NCBI GenBank assembly: GCA_021808875.1
Contig: JAKBAU010000023.1
Location: 1 to 20,702 of the forward strand
DNA: 20,702 nucleotides
From: Pseudomonadota bacterium
GTDB lineage: Bacteria; Pseudomonadota; Alphaproteobacteria; Micropepsales; Micropepsaceae
Direction of reading: 5' to 3'
Under the pieces are notes generated by a model, which did no database searches, was not told the origin of the DNA, and was given only the letters and a program-made list of their open reading frames with translations. Of this stretch, positions 1 to 7,184 are shown one piece after another (the stretch's first letter is position 1; each line of letters begins with the position of its first letter). Made by a program: the position numbers and the translations under genes.

Positions 1-93
1 GACATGCTGGATGCCTACAAGCGGGAAGACCCCGGGTGGCAGGCGCACATGAACGAGGCGCTCCGCCAGCACATGCCTCGGCGAGGGAAATGA
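1..93 (+). CDS. BrnA-like antitoxin, C-terminal fragment (cut by window edge)
   Basis: The window opens inside a reading frame that runs 30 codons to a TGA at 91-93. The visible tail contains DPGWQAHMNEALRQHM. This resembles the C-terminal ribbon-helix-helix segment of BrnA-type antitoxins, where a G-P/W-W-Q-x-x-MN-x-ALR pattern is usual. BrnA neutralises the BrnT ribonuclease toxin and represses its own operon. Only the last 30 residues are present, so the toxin and the start of the gene would lie to the left. The next genes are a second, unrelated toxin-antitoxin pair. The family call rests on one short motif and could instead be another small ribbon-helix-helix regulator. Confidence 0.5.
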   Translation, partial: DMLDAYKREDPGWQAHMNEALRQHMPRRGK

Positions 94-206
94 GTGAAGG
101 CCGGGCCCGTCATGCCGACGCCGGGAACGGATGCGAGGGCATCGGGCCTCGACTCGCGTGCAATCATTGATTAAAGAAGCGGCATTGCAATAGAGGCGTG
201 TACCAC

Positions 207-455
207 GTGGCCAGCATTACGATCCGCAACCTGGATGAACCCCTGAAAGCCCGCCTCCGGGTCCAGGCGGCTATCCACGGCCGCTCCATGGAGGACGAGG
301 CGCGTGACATTCTTCGAACCGTCCTGAACCACGAACAAGCTCAACCCACCAACCTGGCAGCCGCCATCCGGGCGCGCTTCGAGCCGCTCGGAGGGGTCGA
401 GTTGCCCGAAGTGCCGCGGGAGGCGATGCGCAAGCCGCCGGATTTCGGGACATGA
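207..455 (+). CDS. fitA: FitA/VapB-type antitoxin (ribbon-helix-helix)
   Basis: An 82-residue protein beginning MASITIRNLDEPLK. This is the typical N-terminal beta strand and helix of FitA/StbC-like ribbon-helix-helix antitoxins, followed by the common GRSMEDEARDILR stretch. The C-terminal half (roughly residues 45-82) should be the toxin-binding tail. I chose GTG at 207 over the in-frame GTG at 198 because AGAGG at 192-196 is 10 bases from 207 but only 1 base from 198, and family members begin at this methionine. The stop overlaps the toxin start by 4 bases (ATGA, 452-455), so the pair is translationally coupled. The antitoxin should block the PIN-domain ribonuclease and, as a complex with it, repress the operon promoter. 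Confidence 0.88.
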   Translation: MASITIRNLDEPLKARLRVQAAIHGRSMEDEARDILRTVLNHEQAQPTNLAAAIRARFEPLGGVELPEVPREAMRKPPDFGT

Positions 456-871
456 TCCTCCTGGACACAAACGTCCTCTCCGAGCTGATGCGCCCCACGC
501 CGTCGCCAACGGTCGAAAGCTGGGTCAACGCACAGCCCGCCGCTGGCGTGTTCATCTCGGCCATCACCGAGGCGGAGCTTCGCTACGGCTTGGCACTGCT
601 GCCGGATGGCCAACGTCAACAGCGCCTCCTGGCCCAAGCGGAGGCGATGCTGGCGGAGGATTTCGCCGGTCGAATCTTGCCATTCGACAGTGCCGCGGCA
701 TCCGCCTACGCGCCGATTGCGGCGGCCCGCCGTCGCTCCGGCCGCCCAATCTCGCAGGCCGATGCACAGATTGCTGCCATTGCTGCGTCCCGCGGTGCCG
801 TACTTGCAACCCGAAACGTGGCTGATTTTGACGGATGCGGAATAGCCGTACTCGACCCGTGGACCGCGTAG
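452..871 (+). CDS. fitB: FitB/VapC-type PIN-domain ribonuclease toxin
   Basis: A 139-residue PIN-domain protein of normal VapC/FitB size. The acidic residues expected to bind the catalytic Mg or Mn ion are visible: Asp5 in LLDTN, Glu40/Glu42 in TEAELRYG, Asp104 in SQADAQIAAIA and Asp125 in VADFDG. The C-terminal signature ATRNVADF is typical of FitB. VapC-family toxins cleave tRNA or rRNA and stop growth when the labile antitoxin is lost; the exact target cannot be read from sequence. It starts inside the last codons of the antitoxin gene (ATGA overlap). All active-site residues are present, so the module looks functional. Nothing connects it to the sugar-acid genes further right. Confidence 0.93.
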   Translation: MILLDTNVLSELMRPTPSPTVESWVNAQPAAGVFISAITEAELRYGLALLPDGQRQQRLLAQAEAMLAEDFAGRILPFDSAAASAYAPIAAARRRSGRPISQADAQIAAIAASRGAVLATRNVADFDGCGIAVLDPWTA

Positions 872-1648
872 TTGCAGCTCCCTCCCATCACCGTCGCTCT
901 GATCGCGGCGCAGCAAACCGCTCTTCGAATTTAGCCGGACGTTTGGTCACACCCCCGAACGTCACCTGCCGCCCACCATACACCATGCAGTTGAGCACGC
1001 CCCGCCGGTCGAAGTCCCATAAGCCGAACTCCGAAAACAAAATTCGGTCCGGTATGCCCCCTGCCCCGGCGCTACAAGTCGATGAGCGGCCGCGCCTTCC
1101 TCCGGGCCTCGGCACGCGCAGCTATGCGCCGCCATCAGCCCGTGGCCGTCGTGGCCGACCGCCGCCAGCCGCTTCATCGCCACCATCACCGGCGTGGCGC
1201 GCAGGCTGGCGGTGATCGTCGCGCCGGTCATGTTGGCAATCTTCCGCGCGGATAGCTATGTTGAGGGCGGGCGTCCATCGAGAGCGGCGATACACTGCCC
1301 ACCGCGGCACGGTCGCCAGACGGCCGGAGCATTATCGGGGTTCCCTGGCAGGCCCCGGGGGGCGCCCGCATCTCCTAGCACGTCGGACCCCTCTCCGCTG
1401 AGAACGGTCGCGCGACGCAGGAACCGGGGCGCTTCTGTCGATTTCCGCCGAGATTTAACCCGGGGTGTCCATTGAGGACTGACCCATGCTCGAACCTCTC
1501 CCCCTCGACGACAGCGAGGGAACCATTGCCAACAGGACTGGAACGCCGGCGATTCTGGGGCCATCCCCGCGCGGGCGGGGGAACCGTTCCACGCCGCCTT
1601 CCAACGACAGAAAACGCACGGTCCTTCGAGGTGTCCAACTCATCGTCA
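872..1648. other. 777-base gap without a convincing gene
   Basis: Open frames here are short, overlap in several frames and have no recognisable domain or good ribosome binding site. A minus-strand stretch at about 888-1115 gives an unremarkable 75-residue peptide, and adjoining frames switch in a way that would fit a decayed gene, but I could not name a parent family. The one notable structure is the GC-rich hairpin at 1563-1585, listed separately. The stretch lies between a toxin-antitoxin module and the converging LysR gene and may be a graveyard of older accessory DNA. Confidence 0.5.
1557..1590. repeat. Solitary type I-E CRISPR-repeat-like hairpin
   Basis: The core ATCCCCGC-GCGG-GCGGGG at 1563-1580 followed by GAACCG has a six-base perfect stem (CCCCGC/GCGGGG) and four-base loop. 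It is nearly the reverse complement of the common type I-E repeat pattern (GTTCCCCGC...GCGGGGAT), with one extra G. A second, weaker element, CCCTCG-N7-CGAGGG then AACC, ends exactly 61 bases earlier (1502-1524), the usual I-E repeat-plus-spacer length. No third unit is visible at the next expected position on either side, and no cas gene is in the window. A chance GC hairpin or terminator-like structure remains possible. Confidence 0.3.
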
Positions 1649-2536
1649 CTATCGCCGCTGGCCTTTCATTTCGGTCTGTAACCACCTCGATAGCGCCCGC
1701 ACGTCTGCCCGTTCACGAACGTGGCCAGCAATCCAAAGCCGCAATGAGTTTGGACCCGCGACAAATCCGAAGGGCGCCACCAAGCGGCCCTCGGCAATGT
1801 CGTCCTCAACGAGAATGCGCGGCGCAACGGCCATGCCCAGGTCGCAAGCGGCAGCCTGGATGGCAAGATAGAAGTGTTCGTAAACCTCGTGCGCCTGGAG
1901 CGGATAGTCAGGCTCGCCGATGCTACGCGCCCACTCCACCCAGGCTTGCGGCCGCGTCTCCGTGGCGAGCAGGCGCGCGCGCATCACGTCTTGCGGCGCG
2001 GCCAGCCCAAGCCGAGCCGCGTAATTCGGATGGCAGACCGGCCCAATCTCCTCGCGGGCCAGCGTCCGCGCCGCCGCTGTCGGCGGCGGTCGGTACATAC
2101 TGTTGCGGATTGCGACGCTGATTTCGTTACGAATAAAGTCGACATTTCCGAAGTTGACATTCAGGCGTAGTTCGATCGACGGGTTCTCGCTTCGGAACCT
2201 CCCCAATCGCGGGAGGAGCCAACGCATTATGATGGTAGCGGAACACGATAGGATGACCGGTCCAGGCTGTATGCGCGAAACAGCCAGGCGCATTTGATCG
2301 AAGGCCACCGACAGCTCCCCGGCCAGCCGTGCTCCCTCGCGCGTTGCGATCACCGCGCGAGGGAGCCGCTCCAGCAACGGCAGCCCGAAGCGCTCCTCCA
2401 GCACCTTGATGTGACGGCTGACGGCACCCGGAGTCACCAGGAGTTCACGGGACGCCGCGGTCATGCTGCCAAGCCTCACCGACGCCTCGAAGGCACGTAG
2501 AGAATTGAGGGGAAGATGGGGCATGATCTGCATCAC
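1649..2536 (-). CDS. LysR-family transcriptional regulator (GcvA-like)
   Basis: A 295-residue LysR regulator. The N-terminal winged helix-turn-helix spans about residues 8-65 (LNSLRAFEASVRLGSMTAAS, then TPGAVSRHIKVLEERFGLPL). The periplasmic-binding-protein-like effector domain fills residues 90-290, with the GcvA-group phrases RWLLPRLGRF and GLGMA-like DLGMAVAPRILVEDDIAEGRL. Three starts are possible: GTG at 2536, ATG at 2533 and ATG at 2524. No strong ribosome binding site separates them, and the last gives the most family-like N-terminus (MPHLPLNSLRAF). It lies downstream of the SMP-30 gene on the same strand, 158 bases away, with no divergent partner. Its targets cannot be assigned; nearby sugar-acid genes are a guess. 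Confidence 0.9.
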   Translation of the reverse strand: MMQIMPHLPLNSLRAFEASVRLGSMTAASRELLVTPGAVSRHIKVLEERFGLPLLERLPRAVIATREGARLAGELSVAFDQMRLAVSRIQPGPVILSCSATIIMRWLLPRLGRFRSENPSIELRLNVNFGNVDFIRNEISVAIRNSMYRPPPTAAARTLAREEIGPVCHPNYAARLGLAAPQDVMRARLLATETRPQAWVEWARSIGEPDYPLQAHEVYEHFYLAIQAAACDLGMAVAPRILVEDDIAEGRLVAPFGFVAGPNSLRLWIAGHVRERADVRALSRWLQTEMKGQRR

Positions 2537-2694
2537 GTGTCGACCCTAGGAGCCTGTCCCGGTAACGCGTTGTGGCGGCTTAATACGGTTTGCTTTGGCT
2601 CGCCGAGGTTCGGTCGTCTCCTCATGCGGTGAGTTTTGTCAGGCTGCCGGCGCTCTCGCTGTCCGTTCAATTAGGGAGCCACTTGAGAGACTCA

Positions 2695-3591
2695 TCAGCC
2701 GAGTCCAACTTTCGGCCGGTGGAGCAGTAGGGCGCCGCAAGGTGTTGGTATCGCCTCGATCTGGCCCTTTTCCACTTCTGTGACGAACAGCGTCGAGCCC
2801 GTCAGCGCGAAAACGCAGTTTGTCGGACATGATCCTTCCAGGCGCAGACGTTCTGCGACCGCTCCAGTCGTGTCGAGGACCGTAATGTTGCCTTGCCCGT
2901 AGACCGAGCAGTATAGACGACCGTCGGCACCAAATTTCATCCCGTCGGGGCCTTTGAACCCAGGCCGAGTGTCGGGTTCGAGGACATTGCCGAATAGCTC
3001 GCGCTTCGGCGAGCGCGTTCCGAACACGTCATAGACATAGACGTCGCCTGGAAACGAGGCATTGACGTAGAGCTTCTCATTCGGGTCGAAGGCAATGCCA
3101 TTCGCGAACCGGAGACCGCTGTCAATCTTGCGCAGGACCTTCCCAGCCTTCGGATCTATTTCATACACTCTGCCATCCCAATCGAGATCGAGGAAATTCC
3201 CGACAAGATTCTGGCCGTCCAGAAAATCGTTCAAAGCTTTGCCGGAGTCGGTCACGTAGAGATGGCCGTCCGGCCCGAAGGCGAGATCGTTCGGGAAGAG
3301 GAAGCGCCCGTCGCCGTCCCCCTCGATGCGAAGGATTTCGCGGCCGCCGGCCGTCATGCAGATGACCGCTCGAAGACCCGCTTCCGCAACCCAGAGCAGC
3401 CCGTCGCCGTCAACGGCGAGGCCGTTTGGACGTCCCTTCGTCGACTTCACAACGCTCCTTCGACCACGCGAATCAAGTTTCGATACACAGAGCGTCGAGT
3501 TGGACATCTCGGTGATATACATCTCGCCACCGGATAGTGCGACCGGCCCCTCTGGCGCGCCCAACCCTTCCGCGAAAACTGTGCTGCTCAT
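2695..3591 (-). CDS. SMP-30/gluconolactonase-family lactonase
   Basis: A 298-residue six-bladed beta-propeller of the SMP-30/gluconolaconase/LRE family. Blade repeats of the form D-G-x-L-W/Y-V-A/T-D/E are visible (GLAVDGDGLLWVAEAG, FGPDGHLYVTDSG, FDPNEKLYVNASFPG, FGADGRLYCSVYG). The likely metal-binding residues are Glu19 in APEGPV, Asn in FPNDLAF and FANGIAFD, and Asp in GPDGMKF. Members open sugar lactones to aldonic acids. The start at 3591 is set by AAGGAGG at 3597-3603 on the minus strand, five bases from ATG; an in-frame extension to 3621 lacks this support. No signal peptide, so cytoplasmic. It follows the GntR gene by 130 bases, and a role in opening an apionolactone or related lactone is inferred from context. 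Confidence 0.85.
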   Translation of the reverse strand: MSSTVFAEGLGAPEGPVALSGGEMYITEMSNSTLCVSKLDSRGRRSVVKSTKGRPNGLAVDGDGLLWVAEAGLRAVICMTAGGREILRIEGDGDGRFLFPNDLAFGPDGHLYVTDSGKALNDFLDGQNLVGNFLDLDWDGRVYEIDPKAGKVLRKIDSGLRFANGIAFDPNEKLYVNASFPGDVYVYDVFGTRSPKRELFGNVLEPDTRPGFKGPDGMKFGADGRLYCSVYGQGNITVLDTTGAVAERLRLEGSCPTNCVFALTGSTLFVTEVEKGQIEAIPTPCGALLLHRPKVGLG

Positions 3592-3683
3592 GCTGCCCTC
3601 CTTGTCGAGCCTTTTCCCCAACCGACGCCGCCGCGCTCGTTAAATGCGCCAGCGGCCTGAGTCCCAAAGCCGCTAGCGGATGT

Positions 3684-3710
3684 CCGTCGCCCCGGGAGGC
3701 CGGGCGACGG
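3684..3710 (-). terminator. Strong hairpin after the GntR gene (possible terminator or processing site)
   Basis: A perfect nine-base inverted repeat, CCGTCGCCC (3684-3692) and GGGCGACGG (3702-3710), with a nine-base loop, lies 12 bases beyond the GntR stop codon. On the transcribed strand there is no T tract after it, so it is not a textbook intrinsic terminator. It could weaken read-through into the SMP-30 gene or protect the upstream transcript end. Confidence 0.45.
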
Positions 3711-3721
3711 CGTCATCGCAA

Positions 3722-4459
3722 TCATGGCCCCGACGGTGGCGGCTGGCCGCGTTCCATGATCGACCAGTAGAGGTCATGGCCGCGCATGAGGTGGCCGCGC
3801 ATCGCCCGTTCGGCGCGATCTGGGTTGCAGTCGCGGATTGCAAGGAAGATTTCCTCGTGCTCGCGGCAGACATTCTCGATCTGGCTCGCCACGGCGAGCG
3901 TGACCCGGCGTTGTTCGTGAAGCCACTCGAACACGGCATCGTGAATCGTCAGGAAGATCGGATTTCCTGTGATCTGCGCGAGCACGTAATGGAAATCAGC
4001 GTCCGTGCGCTCGAACAAGCTCGCTTTCCCGGCGGCCTCGAGATTGGACTTGAGCGCCTGTTCCAGTCGCGCGATGTCCGCCGGCCGCGCGTTGGCCGCC
4101 ACCTCACGCGCTATGCCGACCTCGAAAAAAATGCGTGCATGCTGGAAATTCTTCAGACCGCCCGGGCTGTTGATCATGCGGCGGATCGGCCCGCGGATCG
4201 ACTCCATCACGACATCCCGGGAGGGTTCGATGACGCGCGGCCGCTCGCCGGAGCTCAATGCAACGAGACCCATCTTCTGCAAGGCAAACAGCGCCTCGCG
4301 GATCGCCGGCCGCCCGACCCCAAGTGCCTTCATGAGCGCGCGTTCGGGCGGCAGTTCGTCGCCGGGCGCGTACACGCCCTCTTGAATCTGCATCTCGAGA
4401 TGATCGACGACGCCCTCGTAGAGCCGGCGTCGCGCGATCGGCTTCGAAAGTGAAGACAT
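3722..4459 (-). CDS. GntR/FadR-type transcriptional regulator (NanR-like)
   Basis: A 245-residue regulator. The winged helix DNA-binding domain occupies about residues 10-75, with PGDELPPERALMKALGVGRP and REALFALQKMGLV, phrases nearly identical in form to NanR. An FCD effector domain follows (about 95-230), with the metal or ligand residues Asp and His in DADFHYVLA and later His residues. The start ATG at 4459 follows GGAGAGATCA; a longer frame to 4573 has no such site. It sits between the ABC importer and the lactonase gene on the same strand. FCD regulators usually sense a sugar acid, so repression relieved by apionate or a pathway intermediate is the simplest model. Its own upstream region carries TATGATAC (minus strand), shared with the main operon promoter. 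Confidence 0.9.
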   Translation of the reverse strand: MSSLSKPIARRRLYEGVVDHLEMQIQEGVYAPGDELPPERALMKALGVGRPAIREALFALQKMGLVALSSGERPRVIEPSRDVVMESIRGPIRRMINSPGGLKNFQHARIFFEVGIAREVAANARPADIARLEQALKSNLEAAGKASLFERTDADFHYVLAQITGNPIFLTIHDAVFEWLHEQRRVTLAVASQIENVCREHEEIFLAIRDCNPDRAERAMRGHLMRGHDLYWSIMERGQPPPSGP

Positions 4460-4550
4460 TGATCTCTCCGCCCGTGAGGTCGCGCATTCTTCGACCGCAG
4501 CGCTCAACTGTCTGCCGGTGTTCGATTCGCTGGGTCCAGGCATCCAGCGT

Positions 4551-4558
4551 GTATCATA
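4551..4558 (-). promoter_or_regulatory. TATGATAC element upstream of the GntR gene
   Basis: On the minus strand the sequence AATATGATACACG lies about 95 bases upstream of the regulator start. Its core TATGATAC is identical to the core of the palindromic element upstream of the RuBisCO-like gene (12338-12345). It could be a half-operator for autoregulation, or a -10-like hexamer (TATGAT) of a separate gntR promoter. Only one half-site is evident. Confidence 0.35.
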
Positions 4559-4608
4559 TTTCGACGGAGCCACTGCACCTCCAACCCGTTCACGTCGGCA
4601 ATCAACGC

Positions 4609-6102
4609 TCAGTCCGCTTCACCCGCCGCTCTCGCGACGACGGAAGCGAACGCCTCGATCCGGTCGAAAGCGGCCGGCTCGACGGGATTGGAGAGCTGCC
4701 CCGCATGGAACACATATGCTTGATCCGAAGCTTCGAACGCCTCCAGAATCTCAGTACAGAAGATGATGACCCCGGTGCCGCGTTCGGAGACTTCCCTGAG
4801 CAGCGCATAAATTTCCCGTTTGCTGCCGATGTCGATGCCGCGCGTCGGCTCTTCGAGCAGCACGAATTTGGGTTGCCTCAGGAGCGCCTGTGCGATGGCA
4901 ACCTTCTGCTGGTTGCCCCCGGAGAGGGACGTGATGGGCAGGTCTGGGTCTTGCGTCTTGACCTTGAACCGCTCGATCGCGCCGTCGACGAGCGTTTGCA
5001 TGCGGCGCGGCACCAGCACCCCCAAAAGGCCTGCGATCTCCGGGCTCCCGAGACGGGCGAGGGCGTTCTGGCCGATCGAGCGGTTCGCGAACAGGCTGTC
5101 GGTCCGAGACGGCGCCACGTATGCGATATCTTCGAAGATGCTGCGACTGGAGCCGCCGCCTTCAAAGCGGATTGAACCGCGCGCCTTTTCGAGACCGGCA
5201 AAGGAGCGGAGGAACTCGCGCGCTCCGGATCCCTCGACGCCGAGGAGCGAGACAACGGTTCCCCGCAAGATCCTCAGGTCGGTTGGAGCAAACGCGCCGC
5301 CTTCGTGGGTCCAGTGCGCAACTTCGAGCACGGGCTCCCTGGGCTGCGCCGGCGAAGCCGCGGCGAGCCCGCCGCGGACCCCGTGGGTCACGACCTCGAG
5401 GCCTTGGACCAGCAGTTCGGCGATCGCCACCTCGGTGACGTCGCCACCGACCAGTTGGGCGGTGATCCGCCCGTCGCGAACGACCGCCACGCGGCGCGTG
5501 TGCTCGACCAGGTCCTTGAGCCGATGGGTGACGAGAACGACGATGTTGCCCTCGTCCGCGAGACGGTGAAGCTCGGCGAACATCTCGCTGGACTCCACCG
5601 CGTCGAGTGCGGAGTTCGGCTCATCAAACAGAAAGACTTCAGCCTTCCGGGCGATGGCGCGGGCGATCTCCACGCGCTGGCAAGTCGCGAGTGAGCAATC
5701 CCGGATCAGCATATCCTGCTGCCGATCAAGATCGAGCGCGGCAACGAGCTCACTATCGTGGCGGCCCATCCGCGGTCGCTGCAATCTGGTTCCTTCGCGT
5801 CCAACCAGCATATTTTCGGCAAGCGTCATGTTGGGAAAAAGCTGCGGCTCCTGGTGAACCACCGCAACATGCTCGCTCAGCTCTCCTCGCGAAGCGGACC
5901 GCCCGCCGATGAGGATAGCGCCGCCGTCGAGAGGTTCCTCGCCAGCCAAGACCTTCATGAGCGTGCTCTTTCCGGCCCCGTTCGGACCTGCGACGCCAAG
6001 AACCTCTCCGGGAACGAGATCGAGATCGAGCTCCTGGAGCGCTCGCGTGGCGCCGTAGGCCTTGGCGAGGCCGCGCAGGCTCATGGGCCTCGCGCCGCTC
6101 AT
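4609..6102 (-). CDS. ABC sugar importer, double-domain ATPase (RbsA/XylG/MglA type)
   Basis: A 497-residue protein with two fused ABC domains, the usual RbsA arrangement and length. Domain 1 has Walker A GPNGAGKST (39-47), Walker B VFLFDEP (156-162) and switch His193. Domain 2 has a lysine-free P-loop GVEGSGARE (288-296), normal for this family, signature LSGGNQQK (393-400) and Walker B VLLEEPTRG (414-422). It energises sugar import with the adjoining permease. ATG at 6102 overlaps the permease stop by four bases (6099-6102); an internal ATG at 6084 is the alternative. A longer open frame upstream is only read-through into the permease region. Oddities: the first signature is SLATC rather than an SGGQ-like motif, and Walker B of domain 2 has Glu for the usual Asp. 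Confidence 0.94.
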   Translation of the reverse strand: MSGARPMSLRGLAKAYGATRALQELDLDLVPGEVLGVAGPNGAGKSTLMKVLAGEEPLDGGAILIGGRSASRGELSEHVAVVHQEPQLFPNMTLAENMLVGREGTRLQRPRMGRHDSELVAALDLDRQQDMLIRDCSLATCQRVEIARAIARKAEVFLFDEPNSALDAVESSEMFAELHRLADEGNIVVLVTHRLKDLVEHTRRVAVVRDGRITAQLVGGDVTEVAIAELLVQGLEVVTHGVRGGLAAASPAQPREPVLEVAHWTHEGGAFAPTDLRILRGTVVSLLGVEGSGAREFLRSFAGLEKARGSIRFEGGGSSRSIFEDIAYVAPSRTDSLFANRSIGQNALARLGSPEIAGLLGVLVPRRMQTLVDGAIERFKVKTQDPDLPITSLSGGNQQKVAIAQALLRQPKFVLLEEPTRGIDIGSKREIYALLREVSERGTGVIIFCTEILEAFEASDQAYVFHAGQLSNPVEPAAFDRIEAFASVVARAAGEAD

Positions 6103-7142
6103 CGCCGCCGCCTGCGGTCGAAGTGAGACAGCGCGACGTCGAGGGCGACGGCACCGATCGTCACGATGCCCAGGAATATCTGCTGAGCGTAGGGGCCAGG
6201 CGATAAAACAGCGAGCCCGGTCTGCAGCTCCGAAAGCAGGAACGCGCCTCCGAGCGTGCCAATCACAGTCCCTTTGCCGCCGGTCAGGCTGGCGCCACCG
6301 ATGACCACCGCGGCAAAAACCGGGAAGGTCTGCGACAACCCGATATCCGGTTGAGTGGTCTGAACAAAGGAAAAATCCAGGATGCCGGCGACCGACGCCA
6401 GGACGCCCGAGGCGGTGAAGGCGAGAATCTTGTAACGGCTCACGGGCAGGCGGGCGAGTCGGGCCGCGGTCGCATTGCCTCCAATCGCGAACAGGCGAAA
6501 GCCGTAGAGAGAACCATGGAGAACGTAGGCGACGATGATCGCCAGGCCGACCATCCACAGAATTTCCAACGAGATCTGGCGTTCGCCGATCTGTCGGGTC
6601 AGGTTGGCGAAGAACCTGATCTGGGACGCCGGCACTTGGTAGCCCGTCGGCGGATAGGCGGGGCTATAGGTCGTCGCATTCGTGATTAGCAGCGAAAGAC
6701 CGTAGAGTAGATTGTAGCTGCCGAGCGTGACGATGAAGGAAGGAATCCGGCAGTAGGTGCTGAGGAACCCGTTGAACGCGCCGACCGTCGCGCCGATCAA
6801 GAGGACGAGGGGCAACGCGAAATAGATCGGCACCCCGCCGAGAATCCATATGATCGCCAGGGAGTTCGACGCCAGCCCGTACATGGCGCCGACCGAGAGG
6901 TCGATCTCGCCGCTGACGATCACCAGCGTGAGCCCGAACCCCAGTATGACGACCGAGCACATCGAGCGCAGCACCGTCGTGCCGATGTCGACGGTCAGGA
7001 AAGCGGGATTGAGAACGTCGAAGACGATCCCCACCGCGATGATCGCGCCCAGCAGCCCGCCGACGCGAACGAGCGGCGTGAGGCTTTTCGGGGCGACGCG
7101 ACGGGCGGCCGCCATGGAGACAGTTGTGGTATCTGTGGTCAA
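6099..7142 (-). CDS. ABC sugar importer, membrane permease (RbsC type)
   Basis: A 347-residue permease of the RbsC/XylH family (BPD_transp_2), with about eight to ten hydrophobic segments. The family phrases GEIDLSVGAMYGLAS, the YCRIPSFIVTLGSYNLLYG segment, FAIGGNATAARLARLPV and FPVFAAVVIGGASLTGGKG are all clear. It presumably works as a homodimer in the inner membrane with the neighbouring ATPase and binding protein. I chose the TTG start at 7142 because GGAGG (7152-7156, minus strand) sits nine bases before it, whereas the ATG at 7115 has no ribosome binding site. The gene lies 42 bases after the binding-protein gene and overlaps the ATPase gene by four bases. Confidence 0.94.
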   Translation of the reverse strand: MTTDTTTVSMAAARRVAPKSLTPLVRVGGLLGAIIAVGIVFDVLNPAFLTVDIGTTVLRSMCSVVILGFGLTLVIVSGEIDLSVGAMYGLASNSLAIIWILGGVPIYFALPLVLLIGATVGAFNGFLSTYCRIPSFIVTLGSYNLLYGLSLLITNATTYSPAYPPTGYQVPASQIRFFANLTRQIGERQISLEILWMVGLAIIVAYVLHGSLYGFRLFAIGGNATAARLARLPVSRYKILAFTASGVLASVAGILDFSFVQTTQPDIGLSQTFPVFAAVVIGGASLTGGKGTVIGTLGGAFLLSELQTGLAVLSPGPYAQQIFLGIVTIGAVALDVALSHFDRRRRR

Positions 7143-7151
7143 TGGCGTCGC

Positions 7152-7156
7152 CCTCC
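7152..7156 (-). promoter_or_regulatory. Ribosome binding site deciding the TTG start of the permease
   Basis: GGAGG on the minus strand, nine bases before TTG at 7142. There is no comparable site before the downstream ATG at 7115. Confidence 0.7.
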
Positions 7157-7184
7157 GCTTTGAAGCTCTCGGCTGGTTGGCCGC

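Noticed and set aside
1563..1585. Calling a true CRISPR array
   Set aside because: Only one good repeat-like unit and one poor one are visible, with no cas genes, so it is listed as a repeat-like hairpin only.
3680..4453. Plus-strand open frame opposite the GntR gene
   Set aside because: No ribosome binding site or domain; the minus strand encodes an unmistakable winged-helix/FCD regulator.
6103..6558. N-terminal extension of the ABC ATPase into the permease gene
   Set aside because: The extra residues are arginine- and proline-rich out-of-frame permease sequence. The ATGA overlap at 6099-6102 gives a normal 497-residue ATPase.
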